The translations under genes were made by a program, and so were the position numbers. Positions 40,210 to 48,661 of a DNA stretch of 64,000 nucleotides are shown one piece after another. Origin of the DNA: VRUE01 sp045805805. GTDB taxonomy: Bacteria > Actinomycetota > Thermoleophilia > Solirubrobacterales > 70-9. The stretch's first letter is position 1. Every line of letters begins with the position of its first letter. The stretch lies in the NCBI GenBank assembly GCA_045805805.1, contig JBJMKO010000049.1, positions 46,596-110,595 of the forward strand, given 5' to 3'. Under the pieces are notes generated by a model that saw only the letters and a list, made by a program, of their open reading frames with translations, ran no database searches and was not told where the DNA came from.

Positions 40210-41535
40210 ATGAAACTCGACGACTGGCTGGCCCAGAGATCGCAGAGTTGCCCCGACCGCACCGCCCTCGTTGCGGACGGCTCCGAGGTGACCTACGCCG
40301 AGCTCGAGGCCGAGGCGACCTGGGTCGCTCGCCGCCTCGCCGCCCACGGCGTTCGCCGCGGCTCGATCGCGGCGATGACGATGCACCCCCGTCGCGAGCA
40401 GGTGGTGCTGATCCACGCGCTGATGAAGACCGGCGCGGTGCTCTTGCCGCTCAGCCCGCGGCTCTCCGCCGAGGAGCGGACGGCGGTGATCGCGGCGGAG
40501 GAACCGGCGGTGGACCTCGATGACGCCGGCGAGCTGACCCAGACCGAGGCCGACCTGCCGCTGCTCGGCGAGCACGACATGGACGACCTCGCCTGCAAGG
40601 TGATGACGAGCGGCAGCACCGGCACGCCCGACCGGGTGGGCCTCACCTACGGCAACTTCCTCTGGAGCGGCGTTGCCTCGGCCTTCAACATCGGCGTCGA
40701 TCCGGAGGACCGCTGGCTCTGCTGCCTGCCGCTCAGTCACATCTCGGGGCTGGGGATCGTGATGCGCTCGGTGATCTACGGAACCACGGCGGTGATCCAC
40801 GACGGCTTCGATGTCGACCGCGTCGCCGCGTCCCTCGAGCGCGACCGGATCACCGTCGTCTCCCTGGTGACGACGATGCTGGCCCGCCTGCTCGACGCCG
40901 GTGCCGACCTCTCTGGCCCGCGGGCGATCCTGATCGGCGGCGGCCCGGTGCCCGAGGTCGCGCTGGAGGAGGCGATCGGGCGGGGCGCCACCGTGGTGCA
41001 GACTTACGGCCTCACCGAGGCCTGCTCGCAGGTGACGACCCTCGCCCCGGCCGAGGCGAAACGCAAGCTCGGCTCAGCCGGGCGGCCGCTGTTGACCACC
41101 CACCTGCGGATCCAGGACGGCGAGATCCTCGTCCAGGGCCCGACCGTGGCACCGGGACGCGCCGACGCCGACGGTTGGCTGCATACCGGCGACCTCGGCC
41201 GAATCGACGACGAAGGCTTCCTCTACGTCGAGGACAGGCTCGACGACCTGATCGTCACCGGCGGCGAGAACGTCGTGCCGGCGGAAGTCGAGAACGTGCT
41301 GCTGCGCCACCCGCAGGTCGCCGATGCGGCGGTGGTCGGGCGCGAGGATCCCGAGTGGCAGCAGGCGGTGACGGCGATCGTCGTGCTCGTCGACGGCGCC
41401 GAGACGACGCCGGACGAGCTGCGCCGCCACTGCGCCGAGTCGCTGGCCGGGTTCAAGGTGCCGAAGCGGGTGGAGCTGGCAGCGGCGCTGCCGCGCACGC
41501 CCTCCGGCAAGCTGATGCGGCGCGCCCTCCGCTAG
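40210..41535 (+). CDS. menE: o-Succinylbenzoate--CoA ligase
   Basis: A 441-residue ANL-family adenylating enzyme that activates o-succinylbenzoate with CoA. AMP-binding motifs: VMTSGSTGTPDRVGLTYGN near residue 135 (P-loop; Asp replaces the usual Lys), TYGLTEACSQV, DGWLHTGDLGRID and the C-terminal PRTPSGKLMRR with the catalytic Lys. Shorter than many acyl-CoA ligases, as expected for MenE. Divergent from menB; followed 10 bases later by ilvC. Confidence 0.9.
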   Translation: MKLDDWLAQRSQSCPDRTALVADGSEVTYAELEAEATWVARRLAAHGVRRGSIAAMTMHPRREQVVLIHALMKTGAVLLPLSPRLSAEERTAVIAAEEPAVDLDDAGELTQTEADLPLLGEHDMDDLACKVMTSGSTGTPDRVGLTYGNFLWSGVASAFNIGVDPEDRWLCCLPLSHISGLGIVMRSVIYGTTAVIHDGFDVDRVAASLERDRITVVSLVTTMLARLLDAGADLSGPRAILIGGGPVPEVALEEAIGRGATVVQTYGLTEACSQVTTLAPAEAKRKLGSAGRPLLTTHLRIQDGEILVQGPTVAPGRADADGWLHTGDLGRIDDEGFLYVEDRLDDLIVTGGENVVPAEVENVLLRHPQVADAAVVGREDPEWQQAVTAIVVLVDGAETTPDELRRHCAESLAGFKVPKRVELAAALPRTPSGKLMRRALR

Positions 41536-41545
41536 CCTGCTCGCC

Positions 41546-42547
41546 ATGCCCAAGGACATCTTTTACGACTCAGACGCTGACCTTTCACTGCTCGACGGCA
41601 AGACCGTCGCCATTCTCGGTTACGGCTCCCAGGGCCACGCCCATGCGCTCAACCTGAAGGACTCGGGGGTCGACGTCGTCGTCGGCCTGCGCCCGGATTC
41701 CTCCAGCCGAGCCAAGGCGGAAGAGGCCGGCCTCGAGGTGCTCGACATCGCCGAAGCCGCCAGCCGCGGCGACGCGGTGATGATCCTGCTTCCCGACGAG
41801 AAGCAAGCCGAGGTCTGGGAGTCCGACATCGCCGACGGCATCGCGCCGGGCAACCTGCTGCTCTTCGCCCACGGCTTCTCGATCCACTTCGAGCAGATCG
41901 CCCCGCCCGCCGGCGTCGACGTCGGCATGGTCGCCCCGAAGGGTCCCGGCCATCTGGTCCGTCGCCAGTACGAGGAAGGCAATGGCGTGCCCTGCCTGAT
42001 GGCGGTTCACCAGGACGCCACCGGCAACGCCCACGACCTGGTTCTAGCCTACGCCTCCGGAATCGGCGGCGGCCGCGCCGCGGTGATCGAGACGACCTTC
42101 AAGGACGAGTGCGAGACCGACCTCTTCGGCGAGCAGGCCGTCCTCTGCGGCGGCGCCAGCGAGCTGGTCCGGGCCGGCTTCGAGACCCTGGTCGAGGCCG
42201 GCTACGACCCCCGCCTCGCCTACTTCGAGTGCCTGCACGAGCTGAAGCTGATTGCCGACCTGATGTATGAGAAGGGGATCCAGGGGATGCGCTACTCGAT
42301 CTCCAACACGGCCGAGTACGGCGACATGACCCGCGGCAAACGCGTCATCGGCGAGGAGTCGCGCGCCGCGATGAAGCAGATCCTCGGCGAGATCCAGTCG
42401 GGCGAGTTCGCCCGCGAGTGGATTGCCGAGAACCACGCCGGTGGCGAGAACCTCTCGCGCATGCGCGGGGAGGGCAAGTCCCACCAAGTCGAGAAGGTCG
42501 GCAAGGACCTGCGCGACATGATGCCCTGGGTCGACCAGGAGTTCTGA
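41546..42547 (+). CDS. ilvC: Ketol-acid reductoisomerase
   Basis: A 333-residue class I KARI that reduces and rearranges acetolactate using NADPH. The nucleotide site is ILGYGSQGHAHALNLKDSG near residue 22; metal and substrate residues are in FKDECETDLFGEQAVLCGG and the C-terminal EYGDMTRGKRVIGEESRAAM block. A TAGCCT lies 7 bases ahead of the ATG, overlapping the menE stop, so it may have its own leaderless promoter. A family-B palindrome begins 10 bases after its stop. Confidence 0.96.
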   Translation: MPKDIFYDSDADLSLLDGKTVAILGYGSQGHAHALNLKDSGVDVVVGLRPDSSSRAKAEEAGLEVLDIAEAASRGDAVMILLPDEKQAEVWESDIADGIAPGNLLLFAHGFSIHFEQIAPPAGVDVGMVAPKGPGHLVRRQYEEGNGVPCLMAVHQDATGNAHDLVLAYASGIGGGRAAVIETTFKDECETDLFGEQAVLCGGASELVRAGFETLVEAGYDPRLAYFECLHELKLIADLMYEKGIQGMRYSISNTAEYGDMTRGKRVIGEESRAAMKQILGEIQSGEFAREWIAENHAGGENLSRMRGEGKSHQVEKVGKDLRDMMPWVDQEF

Positions 42548-42557
42548 GAATTACTGG

Positions 42558-42710
42558 GGCGGATGGGTGGTGCCCCTCTCCGGGAATTGACGTCGCACGC
42601 GCCTATGGCGCGTAGCGACGAGTGAGGTGCGCGGCCTACGCCCGCGCAGGCATCGGATTGCATTTCCGCCGCTTCGCGACATTCCCGGAGAGGGGCACCA
42701 CCCATCCGCC
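42558..42710 (+). repeat. Palindromic element family B, copy 1 (153 bp)
   Basis: The outer arms 42558-42587 and 42681-42710 are perfectly complementary over 30 bp. Between them is a ~93-base core starting TGACGTCGCACGCGCC, with its own small hairpins (GCGCC TAT GGCGC; TGCGCGG/CCGCGCA). It begins 10 bases after the ilvC stop. The core is repeated in inverted orientation at 42885-43031 with different arms. Confidence 0.9.
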
Positions 42711-42884
42711 TGCGAGTTCCCTGATTCCGTTTGAGCCGAGGAGAGCTTCAAGGCACGAGGCGCTCCGAGACGACGCAGGCCCTTGAGTTTGCCCGCCAAC
42801 GCGGGGTCAGCGGATCGAGCTCTCGCCTTGCTCAGAGCTTGTGTGTTTCGGGCACTGGTCCCAGGCCCGCTGACGTGCTGAGAC
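42711..42884. other. Spacer between the two family-B elements
   Basis: 174 bases with no supported gene on either strand and no clear promoter. It contains a short run GAGCTCTCGCC...CTCAGAGCTTG and otherwise nothing I recognise. It may be what remains between two independent 3' elements of convergent genes. Confidence 0.4.
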
Positions 42885-43031
42885 AGGAGCCCGGTCGTCC
42901 TCCAGTCGAATGTGGCCGAAGGCCGCGACATGCAATCTGGTGATTGCGCGGCGTAGCCGCGCTCCTCATCTCGGCGCTACGCGCCATAGGCGCGTGCGAC
43001 GTCAATTCGACTGGAGGACGACCGGGCTCCT
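42885..43031 (-). repeat. Palindromic element family B, copy 2 (147 bp)
   Basis: The outer arms 42885-42911 and 43005-43031 are perfectly complementary over 27 bp and share no sequence with the arms of copy 1 beyond the innermost AAT/ATT. Read on the minus strand the core begins TGACGTCGCACGCGCC and follows copy 1 with substitutions that keep the small hairpins (GCGCGGC TAC GCCGCGC; CAATC ACCA GATTG; GGCC TTC GGCC). It begins 13 bases after the stop codon of the minus-strand cupin gene, in that gene's orientation. Confidence 0.9.
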
Positions 43032-43044
43032 ACCCCGCCGGGGA

Positions 43045-43473
43045 TCAGGCCCCGGGCGGCCCATCGGCGCCAAAACGGGTCTCGCCCTCGGGCAGTTTGC
43101 CGTCACGTCCGACATATCCGTCCTTGCCGCCGACGATCACGTAGACGGCGTCTTCGGAGTCGCTGAGGTTGTGCAGCTTGCGGACGGTCGCGGCGTCTAC
43201 CCAGGCGAGGCCACCGGGGGTGAGCTCGTGTTTGGAGCCGTCGCCGAACTCGATCGCGATGTGGCCGCTGTGGAGGAAGTAGAGCTCCTCCTGCTCGTCG
43301 TGGTAATGACCTCCGGTGGAGTAGGAGGGCGGCAGCACTATCGCGTTGACGCCGAACGCGGTGACGCCGAGACCCTTGCGGATCTTGCGGAAGCCCGGGC
43401 CGTCGCCGAGGTCGCTGAGGTTCGCGACGGCGTAGCCGTCGCCTTTCGTCACCTGCTCTGTGGTCTCGCTCAT
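43045..43473 (-). CDS. Cupin domain protein
   Basis: A 142-residue single cupin. The first cupin motif GGHYHDEQEELYFLHSGHIAIEFG near residue 53 keeps the two His and one Glu metal ligands; the second motif WVDAATVRKLHNLSD has one His. Likely a metal-binding small-molecule enzyme or sensor; substrate unknown. Transcribed alone toward ilvC; the family-B element follows it. Confidence 0.78.
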   Translation of the reverse strand: MSETTEQVTKGDGYAVANLSDLGDGPGFRKIRKGLGVTAFGVNAIVLPPSYSTGGHYHDEQEELYFLHSGHIAIEFGDGSKHELTPGGLAWVDAATVRKLHNLSDSEDAVYVIVGGKDGYVGRDGKLPEGETRFGADGPPGA

Positions 43474-43592
43474 GCCGTCAGCCTATGCAGTGGGGCGCTC
43501 GGTGTTGGGTCGGCCGCCTCGGCGTCATAGCGCTGTCGGGCTGCCAGGGCCGGAGGTAGTCCACCCGCGACGGTCAATAACCTGTCGCCTCC

Positions 43593-44732
43593 GTGACCGC
43601 GACGACCGCCACTCAGATCCCCGCCGACCTCAAGCCCACCGACGGTCGTTTCGGCTGCGGGCCGTCGAAGGTGCGGCCGGAGGGGCTGGAGAGGCTGGCC
43701 GGCCAATCGGCGCTGATGGGCACCTCGCACCGCCAGAAGCCGGTTCGCGACCTTGTCGCGCGGGTGCGCGGCGGGCTCACCGAGCTGTTCGGCTTGCCCG
43801 ACGGCTATGAGATCGCCCTCGGCAATGGTGGCACCACGGCCTTCTGGGATGCCGCCGCCGCCTGGCTGGTGCGTGACCGTTCTCTGCACCTGACCTACGG
43901 CGAGTTCTCGCAGAAGTTCGCCAAGGTGACGGCAGGCGCCCCGTTTCTCGCCGACCCGATCGTGGTCGCGGCCGATCCCGGCGACGCCCCGGCACCAGTG
44001 GCCGATCCCACGGCCGACGCGATCGCCTGGGCTCACAACGAGACTTCCACCGGGGTAATGGTCCCGGTGGTGCGGCCCGACGGAACCGGCGACGCCTTGG
44101 TCCTCGTCGACGCGACCTCGGGCGCGGGCGGGCTGCCGCTCGACGCGAGCCAGGCCGACGTCTACTACTTCGCCCCGCAGAAGGCCTTCGGTGCCGATGG
44201 CGGGCTCTGGCTGGCGGCGCTCAGCCCGGCGGCGATCGAGCGGATCGGGCAGCTCGACGGTGCCGCCGGCCGTTGGCAGCCCGCCTTCCTTTCGCTGCAG
44301 ACGGCGTTGGAGAACTCGCGCAAGGAGCAGACCTACAACACGCCCGCGCTCGCCACCCTGCTGCTGCTCGCCGACCAGGTCGAGTGGATGCTGGCCGGCG
44401 GCGGACTCGAGTGGTGCGTGCAGCGCACCTCGGCGTCTTCGGGTCACCTCTACGGATGGGCCGAGGCGGCGGAATTCGCTTCGCCCTTCGTGACCGACCC
44501 CGCGAAGCGTTCGCTGGTCGTCGGCACGATCGACTTCGACGACTCCGTCGACGCCGCCGTGATCGCCGCGATCCTTCGCGCCAACGGCATCGTCGACGTC
44601 GAGCCCTACCGCAAGCTGGGCCGCAACCAGCTGCGGATCGGGATGTTCCCCTCGGTCGAGCCGGCCGACGTGGAATCGCTCACCGCCTGCATCGACTGGG
44701 TGGTCGAGAACGTGGGGGAGACAAGGTCGTGA
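43593..44732 (+). CDS. serC: Phosphoserine aminotransferase
   Basis: A 379-residue PLP enzyme that makes phosphoserine from 3-phosphohydroxypyruvate. N-terminal KPTDGRFGCGPSKVRPE and MGTSHRQKPV match the actinobacterial (mycobacterial) SerC type; the PLP lysine is in YYFAPQKAFGADGGLW near residue 198. GTG start at 43593. Its TGA overlaps the serA GTG (GTGA), forming a two-gene serine operon that supplies serine to CysE/CysK. Confidence 0.93.
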   Translation: MTATTATQIPADLKPTDGRFGCGPSKVRPEGLERLAGQSALMGTSHRQKPVRDLVARVRGGLTELFGLPDGYEIALGNGGTTAFWDAAAAWLVRDRSLHLTYGEFSQKFAKVTAGAPFLADPIVVAADPGDAPAPVADPTADAIAWAHNETSTGVMVPVVRPDGTGDALVLVDATSGAGGLPLDASQADVYYFAPQKAFGADGGLWLAALSPAAIERIGQLDGAAGRWQPAFLSLQTALENSRKEQTYNTPALATLLLLADQVEWMLAGGGLEWCVQRTSASSGHLYGWAEAAEFASPFVTDPAKRSLVVGTIDFDDSVDAAVIAAILRANGIVDVEPYRKLGRNQLRIGMFPSVEPADVESLTACIDWVVENVGETRS

Positions 44733-46309
44733 AGGTCCTCGTCAAGGAGAAGATCGCCGACTCCGGCGTCGCCCTGCTGAAGCAGAACTTCGACGTCGAC
44801 CTCGGCCTGGAGATGTCCGACGAGGAGCTGGCGGAGGCGATCGGCGCCTACGACGCGATCCTGATCCGCTCCGCGACCAAGCTGACCGCCGAGCTGATCG
44901 AGCGCGCCGGCAACCTCAAGGTGATCGGCCGTGCCGGCACCGGCGTCGACAACGTCGACATCCCCGCCGCGACGCGACGCGGCATCGTCGTCGCCAACGC
45001 GCCCGAATCGAACTCGATCGCCGCCGCCGAGCACACCCTCGCCCTCGCCCTCGCCCTCTTCCGCAACGTCCCCCAGGCGCACGGCGCCCTCGTCGACGGT
45101 CGCTGGGACCGGGCCAAGTACAAGGGTGCCGAGCTCTACGGCAAGACGATCGGCATCGTCGGCTTCGGCCGCATCGGCCAGCTCGTCGCCAAGCGCGCCC
45201 AGGCCTTCGACATGGACGTGATCGCCTTCGACAAGTTCGTCTCCGCCGAGCGCTTCAAGGAGCTGGGCGTGCAGGGGGTCTCGCAGCTCGACGAACTGTT
45301 CGAGCGCGCCGACGTGGTCACGGTGCACGTGCCGAAGACCCCGGAGACGATCGGCCTGATCGACGCCGCGGCGATCGCCGCGATGAAGGATGGAGCTCGC
45401 ATCGTCAACTGCGCGCGGGGCGAGCTTGTCGACCTCGACGCACTCCTTGCCGGGCTCGAATCGGGCAAGGTGGGCGGCGCCGCGCTCGACGTCTTCCCGG
45501 CCGAGCCCTTCACCGAGCACCCGATCTTCGCCCGCTCCGACGTCGTCGTCACGCCCCACCTCGGGGCCTCGACGGCAGAGGCCCAGGATCGCGCCGGCCT
45601 CGTCACCGCCGAGCAGGTGACCGCGGCCCTGACCGGCGGCGTCGTCACCAACGCGGTCAACATCGCCGCCGTGCGCCCCGAGGAGATGGAGGCGCTGGCG
45701 CCCTTCGTGCCGCTCTGCGAAAAGCTCGGCCGCCTCGCCGAGGGCCTTGCCCAGGGCTCGATCGACAGCGTCACCGCCGAGTTCCGCGGCCGCATCGCCT
45801 CGCACGACACGCGGCTGCTCGGGATCGCGGTCTTGGTCGGCATCCTCTCCGGCCATACCGAGGAGCCGGTCAACCTCGTCAACGCCCCGCAGATGGCAGA
45901 GGAGCGCGGCTTCGAGCTGATCGAGACCAAGGATTCGAGCTCCGAGGACTTCACCGAGCTGGTCACCGTCCGGCTGCGGGCCGGTGGCGAGGACGTCGAG
46001 GTCGCCGGCACCGGGGTGGGTCCCCGCAACGAGCCCTACCTGGTCTCGGCCTGGGGCGAGAGCTTCTACCTGCCCTTCGCCGAGCACCTGGCGGTCTTCC
46101 GCTACGCCGACCGGCCGGGGATGATCGGCAAGGTCGGGACGATGTTCGGCGAGGAGGGGGTCAACATCGTCTCCGCCGCGGTCGGCGCCGAGCCCGGCGG
46201 AGACCGCGCGGTGATGGCCCTGACCACCGACGCTCCCGTTTACGACGAGACGATCGCCAAGATCCTCAAGGTCGACGGCTTTACCGTCGGCCGCGCTGTG
46301 GACCTCTGA
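44729..46309 (+). CDS. serA: D-3-phosphoglycerate dehydrogenase
   Basis: A 526-residue enzyme catalysing the first step of serine synthesis. NAD site IGIVGFGRIGQLVAKRA near residue 140; catalytic Arg in IVNCARGELVD, Glu and His in the FPAEPFTEHPIFARSDVVVTPHLGAST block. It is the long form with an allosteric substrate-binding domain (residues ~315-450) and a C-terminal ACT domain (VFRYADRPGMIGKVGTMFGEEGVNIVS), which implies serine feedback. GTG start overlaps serC by 4 bases. Confidence 0.95.
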   Translation: MKVLVKEKIADSGVALLKQNFDVDLGLEMSDEELAEAIGAYDAILIRSATKLTAELIERAGNLKVIGRAGTGVDNVDIPAATRRGIVVANAPESNSIAAAEHTLALALALFRNVPQAHGALVDGRWDRAKYKGAELYGKTIGIVGFGRIGQLVAKRAQAFDMDVIAFDKFVSAERFKELGVQGVSQLDELFERADVVTVHVPKTPETIGLIDAAAIAAMKDGARIVNCARGELVDLDALLAGLESGKVGGAALDVFPAEPFTEHPIFARSDVVVTPHLGASTAEAQDRAGLVTAEQVTAALTGGVVTNAVNIAAVRPEEMEALAPFVPLCEKLGRLAEGLAQGSIDSVTAEFRGRIASHDTRLLGIAVLVGILSGHTEEPVNLVNAPQMAEERGFELIETKDSSSEDFTELVTVRLRAGGEDVEVAGTGVGPRNEPYLVSAWGESFYLPFAEHLAVFRYADRPGMIGKVGTMFGEEGVNIVSAAVGAEPGGDRAVMALTTDAPVYDETIAKILKVDGFTVGRAVDL

Positions 46310-46398
46310 GCGGCGCATAGCTGCGTCATCGGCCGCTCGCGTGCAGAGCGCCACGCTCCTTGCTTCCTTGCTCTGCTTGCTCAGACATCCACAGCGCA
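46310..46398 (+). terminator. Hairpin-rich gap after serA
   Basis: GAGCGGC pairs with GCCGCTC (about 46308-46338) just at and after the serA TGA, and a second GAGCG/CGCTC stem follows. This probably ends the serC-serA transcript. Confidence 0.45.
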
Positions 46399-46404
46399 TA
46401 GTCT
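46399..46404 (+). promoter_or_regulatory. Putative -10 box, leaderless start
   Basis: TAGTCT ends 7 bases before the GTG at 46412, the spacing seen at several other genes in the window. The -35 is not clear. Confidence 0.35.
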
Positions 46405-46411
46405 TTGCGCG

Positions 46412-47446
46412 GTGAAGGCGCTGGTGCAGACAGGCAGCGGTGGTTTCGACGTGCTCAAGGTTCTCGACCGTCCAGATCCTCCGGTCGGTCCCGGGGAGAT
46501 CCGAATCGCGGTCAAAGCCGCCGGGATCAACTTCGCCGACACGATGGCGCGACTTGGTCTCTACCCCGACGCGCCCAAACCGCCCTGCGTGATGGGCTAT
46601 GAGGTCGCGGGTACGGTCGAGTCGGGGGGCGATGGCGCGACCAAATTTTCGGTCGGCGACAGGGTCGTTGCCGGCACTCGCTTCGGCGGCCAGGCCGAGC
46701 TCGTCACGGTCCCCGCGGCGCAGGCGCTGCCGCTGCCCGAGCGGCTCAGCTTCGAGCAGGGTGCCGCCTTCCCGGTCAACTACGGCACGGCCTATGCGGC
46801 CCTGATCGTGATGGGGAGCCTGCGAGAGGGCAACCGGGTCCTGATCCACGCGGCGGCCGGGGGCGTTGGCATAGCCGCCACCCAAATCGCCCGCAACGCC
46901 GGCGCTGAGATCTTCGGCACGGCTTCGCCGTCCAAGCACGACGCGATCCGAGCCCAGGGGGTCGCGTACCCGATCGACTATCGCAACCAGGACTTCGAGG
47001 CCGAGACGCTGCGCCTCACCGGCGGCGAGGGCGTCGACCTGATCATCGACGCACTTGGCCCGACCTCCTTCCGCAAGGACTACCGCCTGCTGCGTCCTGG
47101 GGGCCGCCTGGTCATGTACGGGCTCTCCGAGGCGACGAGCGAAGGCGGTCGCGACATCCCGGCGATGCTGAAGGGCCTCGCCAAGATGCCGCTGGCGACG
47201 ATTCCGTGGTGGAAGAGCCTGGCGTTGATGAACGAGAACAAGGGCATCTTCGGCCTCAACATGCTCAAGTGGTGGGACCGCGAGGGCAGTCTCGATCGGG
47301 TCACCGAGCCGCTGATGGCCGATCTCGAGGCCGGGCACCTGGAGCCGGTGGTCGCCGAGGCCTTTTCCTTCGAGCGAGCGGGGGAGGCCCACCGATTCAT
47401 CGCCGAACGCCGCAACGTCGGCAAGGTAGTGCTGTTTCCAAACTAG
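46412..47446 (+). CDS. NADPH:quinone oxidoreductase-like zinc-less alcohol dehydrogenase
   Basis: A 344-residue medium-chain dehydrogenase/reductase of the quinone reductase group. Nucleotide motif VLIHAAAGGVGIAATQIARNAGA near residue 142; catalytic zinc cysteines are absent, as usual for quinone reductases. It probably reduces quinones or enones with NADPH. Starts with GTG after a -10-like TAGTCT. Not obviously linked to its neighbours. Confidence 0.88.
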   Translation: MKALVQTGSGGFDVLKVLDRPDPPVGPGEIRIAVKAAGINFADTMARLGLYPDAPKPPCVMGYEVAGTVESGGDGATKFSVGDRVVAGTRFGGQAELVTVPAAQALPLPERLSFEQGAAFPVNYGTAYAALIVMGSLREGNRVLIHAAAGGVGIAATQIARNAGAEIFGTASPSKHDAIRAQGVAYPIDYRNQDFEAETLRLTGGEGVDLIIDALGPTSFRKDYRLLRPGGRLVMYGLSEATSEGGRDIPAMLKGLAKMPLATIPWWKSLALMNENKGIFGLNMLKWWDREGSLDRVTEPLMADLEAGHLEPVVAEAFSFERAGEAHRFIAERRNVGKVVLFPN

Positions 47447-47478
47447 GCACTGGTAGTCCGAGGCGAAGGCGCGTTGCG

Positions 47479-48039
47479 ATGAAAAAGACGATCGTCACCA
47501 TGCTTGCCGTACTGGCAACGTGCTGCGCGCCGGCTGCGGCCGCCGAAACGTCGCCTGAGCCGACCACCTACACGATCGTTCTGGCCGGGGGCTCGACGCA
47601 GAACACGATGCGTATCTGGCTTACGCCCGACGGATACAGCTACGTAATCGACTCGGCTGCGCCGTTGGAGGTCGGCGGCACGGTCTGCCAGAACCCACCC
47701 GAAAACCCCAAAGAGCTGATCTGCCAGGCCCCGCTGGTGGCCGGTTTCGAGGTCAACGCCGGGCCTATGGACGACACCGTGTCTGTGGCCCCGGCGGTGC
47801 AGGTTCCAGTCACGATGCGCGGAGCGGCCGGTGACGATCTTCTCCTTGGCGGCAGCGGCTCCGACAGGTTGATCGGTGGCCCCGGCAAAGACCGGCTCGG
47901 GGGCAGGGGCGGGGACGACCAGCTCTACGGCGGCCCCGGAAGCGACGCCTTGACAGGAGGCTCGGGCAACGACGTTCTGCACGGCGGGCCTGGACGCGAC
48001 CTCTTGCGCGGCGGCAGCGGTAAAAACGCCTTGTCGTAG
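47479..48039 (+). CDS. Secreted protein with RTX-type calcium-binding repeats
   Basis: A 186-residue exported protein: signal peptide MKKTIVTMLAVLATCCAPAAAA, then a ~95-residue domain with one Cys pair, then about six GGxGxDxLx nonapeptides (GGSGSDRLIGG, GGRGGDDQLYGG, GGSGNDVLHGG) from residue ~120 to the end. These repeats form a calcium beta-roll in hemolysin-type exoproteins. Actinobacteria lack the RTX type I route with outer membrane, so Sec export is the likely path here. Function unknown. Confidence 0.82.
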   Translation: MKKTIVTMLAVLATCCAPAAAAETSPEPTTYTIVLAGGSTQNTMRIWLTPDGYSYVIDSAAPLEVGGTVCQNPPENPKELICQAPLVAGFEVNAGPMDDTVSVAPAVQVPVTMRGAAGDDLLLGGSGSDRLIGGPGKDRLGGRGGDDQLYGGPGSDALTGGSGNDVLHGGPGRDLLRGGSGKNALS

Positions 48040-48087
48040 GCACGGGGACCGACGCAAGTCTGAGCCGAGCCTGAGCTGGCCTCGTGG

Positions 48088-48430
48088 CTAAGCCGCGGCG
48101 CGGCCCGCTTCACCCCGGCGACCTGCCAACCTGCCGCCGACGAAGAAGAGGGCGACCAGGAAGCCGAGCAGCGAGAGGGCCGCGTCGAGCCGGAAGCCGG
48201 CCTGGATGCCGTCGACGAAGAAACCCTGCGCCGAGAAGACGGCCGTCGTCAGACCGAGGCCGATCGAACCGTAGGACGACCATGCCGGCGATCAGCGAGC
48301 TGTAGTGCGAGCGGTCGTCGACCAGCGAGAAGACGAAGGGGCGATCGTGATGCAGAGGGCGCCGACCGAGGCGAGCAGCTTGGCGCCCAACCTCTCGTAG
48401 AGGACGCCCTCGGCCAGGCAACCGTGATGC
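48088..48430 (-). pseudogene. Decayed MFS transporter C-terminus
   Basis: On the minus strand the frame ending at 48088 reads GSIGLGLTTAVFSAQGFFVDGI and ALSLLGFLVALFFVGG, like the last two helices of an EmrB/QacA-type drug exporter. Further upstream the matching pieces (ERLGAKLLASVGALCITI, then APFVFSLVDDRSHYSSLIAGM) are in other frames, so at least two frameshifts have broken it, and the N-terminal two thirds is missing. A relic with no likely product. Confidence 0.6.
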
Positions 48431-48455
48431 TGCGCGCCGCCGGCCGCCTCCCACC

Positions 48456-48599
48456 GGCCAGGGCGTCGCCACGGGCATCCTCGATGCGTCTGCCCGGGCC
48501 TACGTCCGAGCGTTGTCCAACGCCCTGGAGGGCGCCACGATCCGTGAGGCCGAGGCGGCGACCGCCGAGGCCGCGGTGAAACGCACTCCCGGCCCATAA
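48456..48599 (+). pseudogene. leuA: Relic of a 2-isopropylmalate synthase C-terminus
   Basis: A 47-codon open stretch without its own start reads GQGVATGILDASARAYVRAL... and ends at TAA 48597. The motif G-V-(S/A)-T-(D/G)-I-(I/L)-(E/D)-A-S-A-R-A-Y-x-x-A-L is typical of the end of the LeuA regulatory domain. The catalytic TIM barrel is absent. It lies just before the leuC-leuD-leuB region, suggesting that an ancestral leuA here was lost by deletion. Confidence 0.55.
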
Positions 48600-48661
48600 A
48601 CGCCACACATCTGTCCGCCTTGACGCACCACTCGTAACGTCAGAGCTGCCACCGTCGCCGC

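Noticed and set aside
42558..43031. A CRISPR-like or tandem repeat array downstream of ilvC
   Set aside because: Only two copies, in inverted orientation, with long paired arms and no spacer periodicity. It is described as family B instead.
44606..47392. A 928-codon open frame on the minus strand across serC, serA and the quinone reductase gene
   Set aside because: It is antisense to three well-supported genes. High GC content removes stop codons from the opposite frames, and its translation is low-complexity with no domain.
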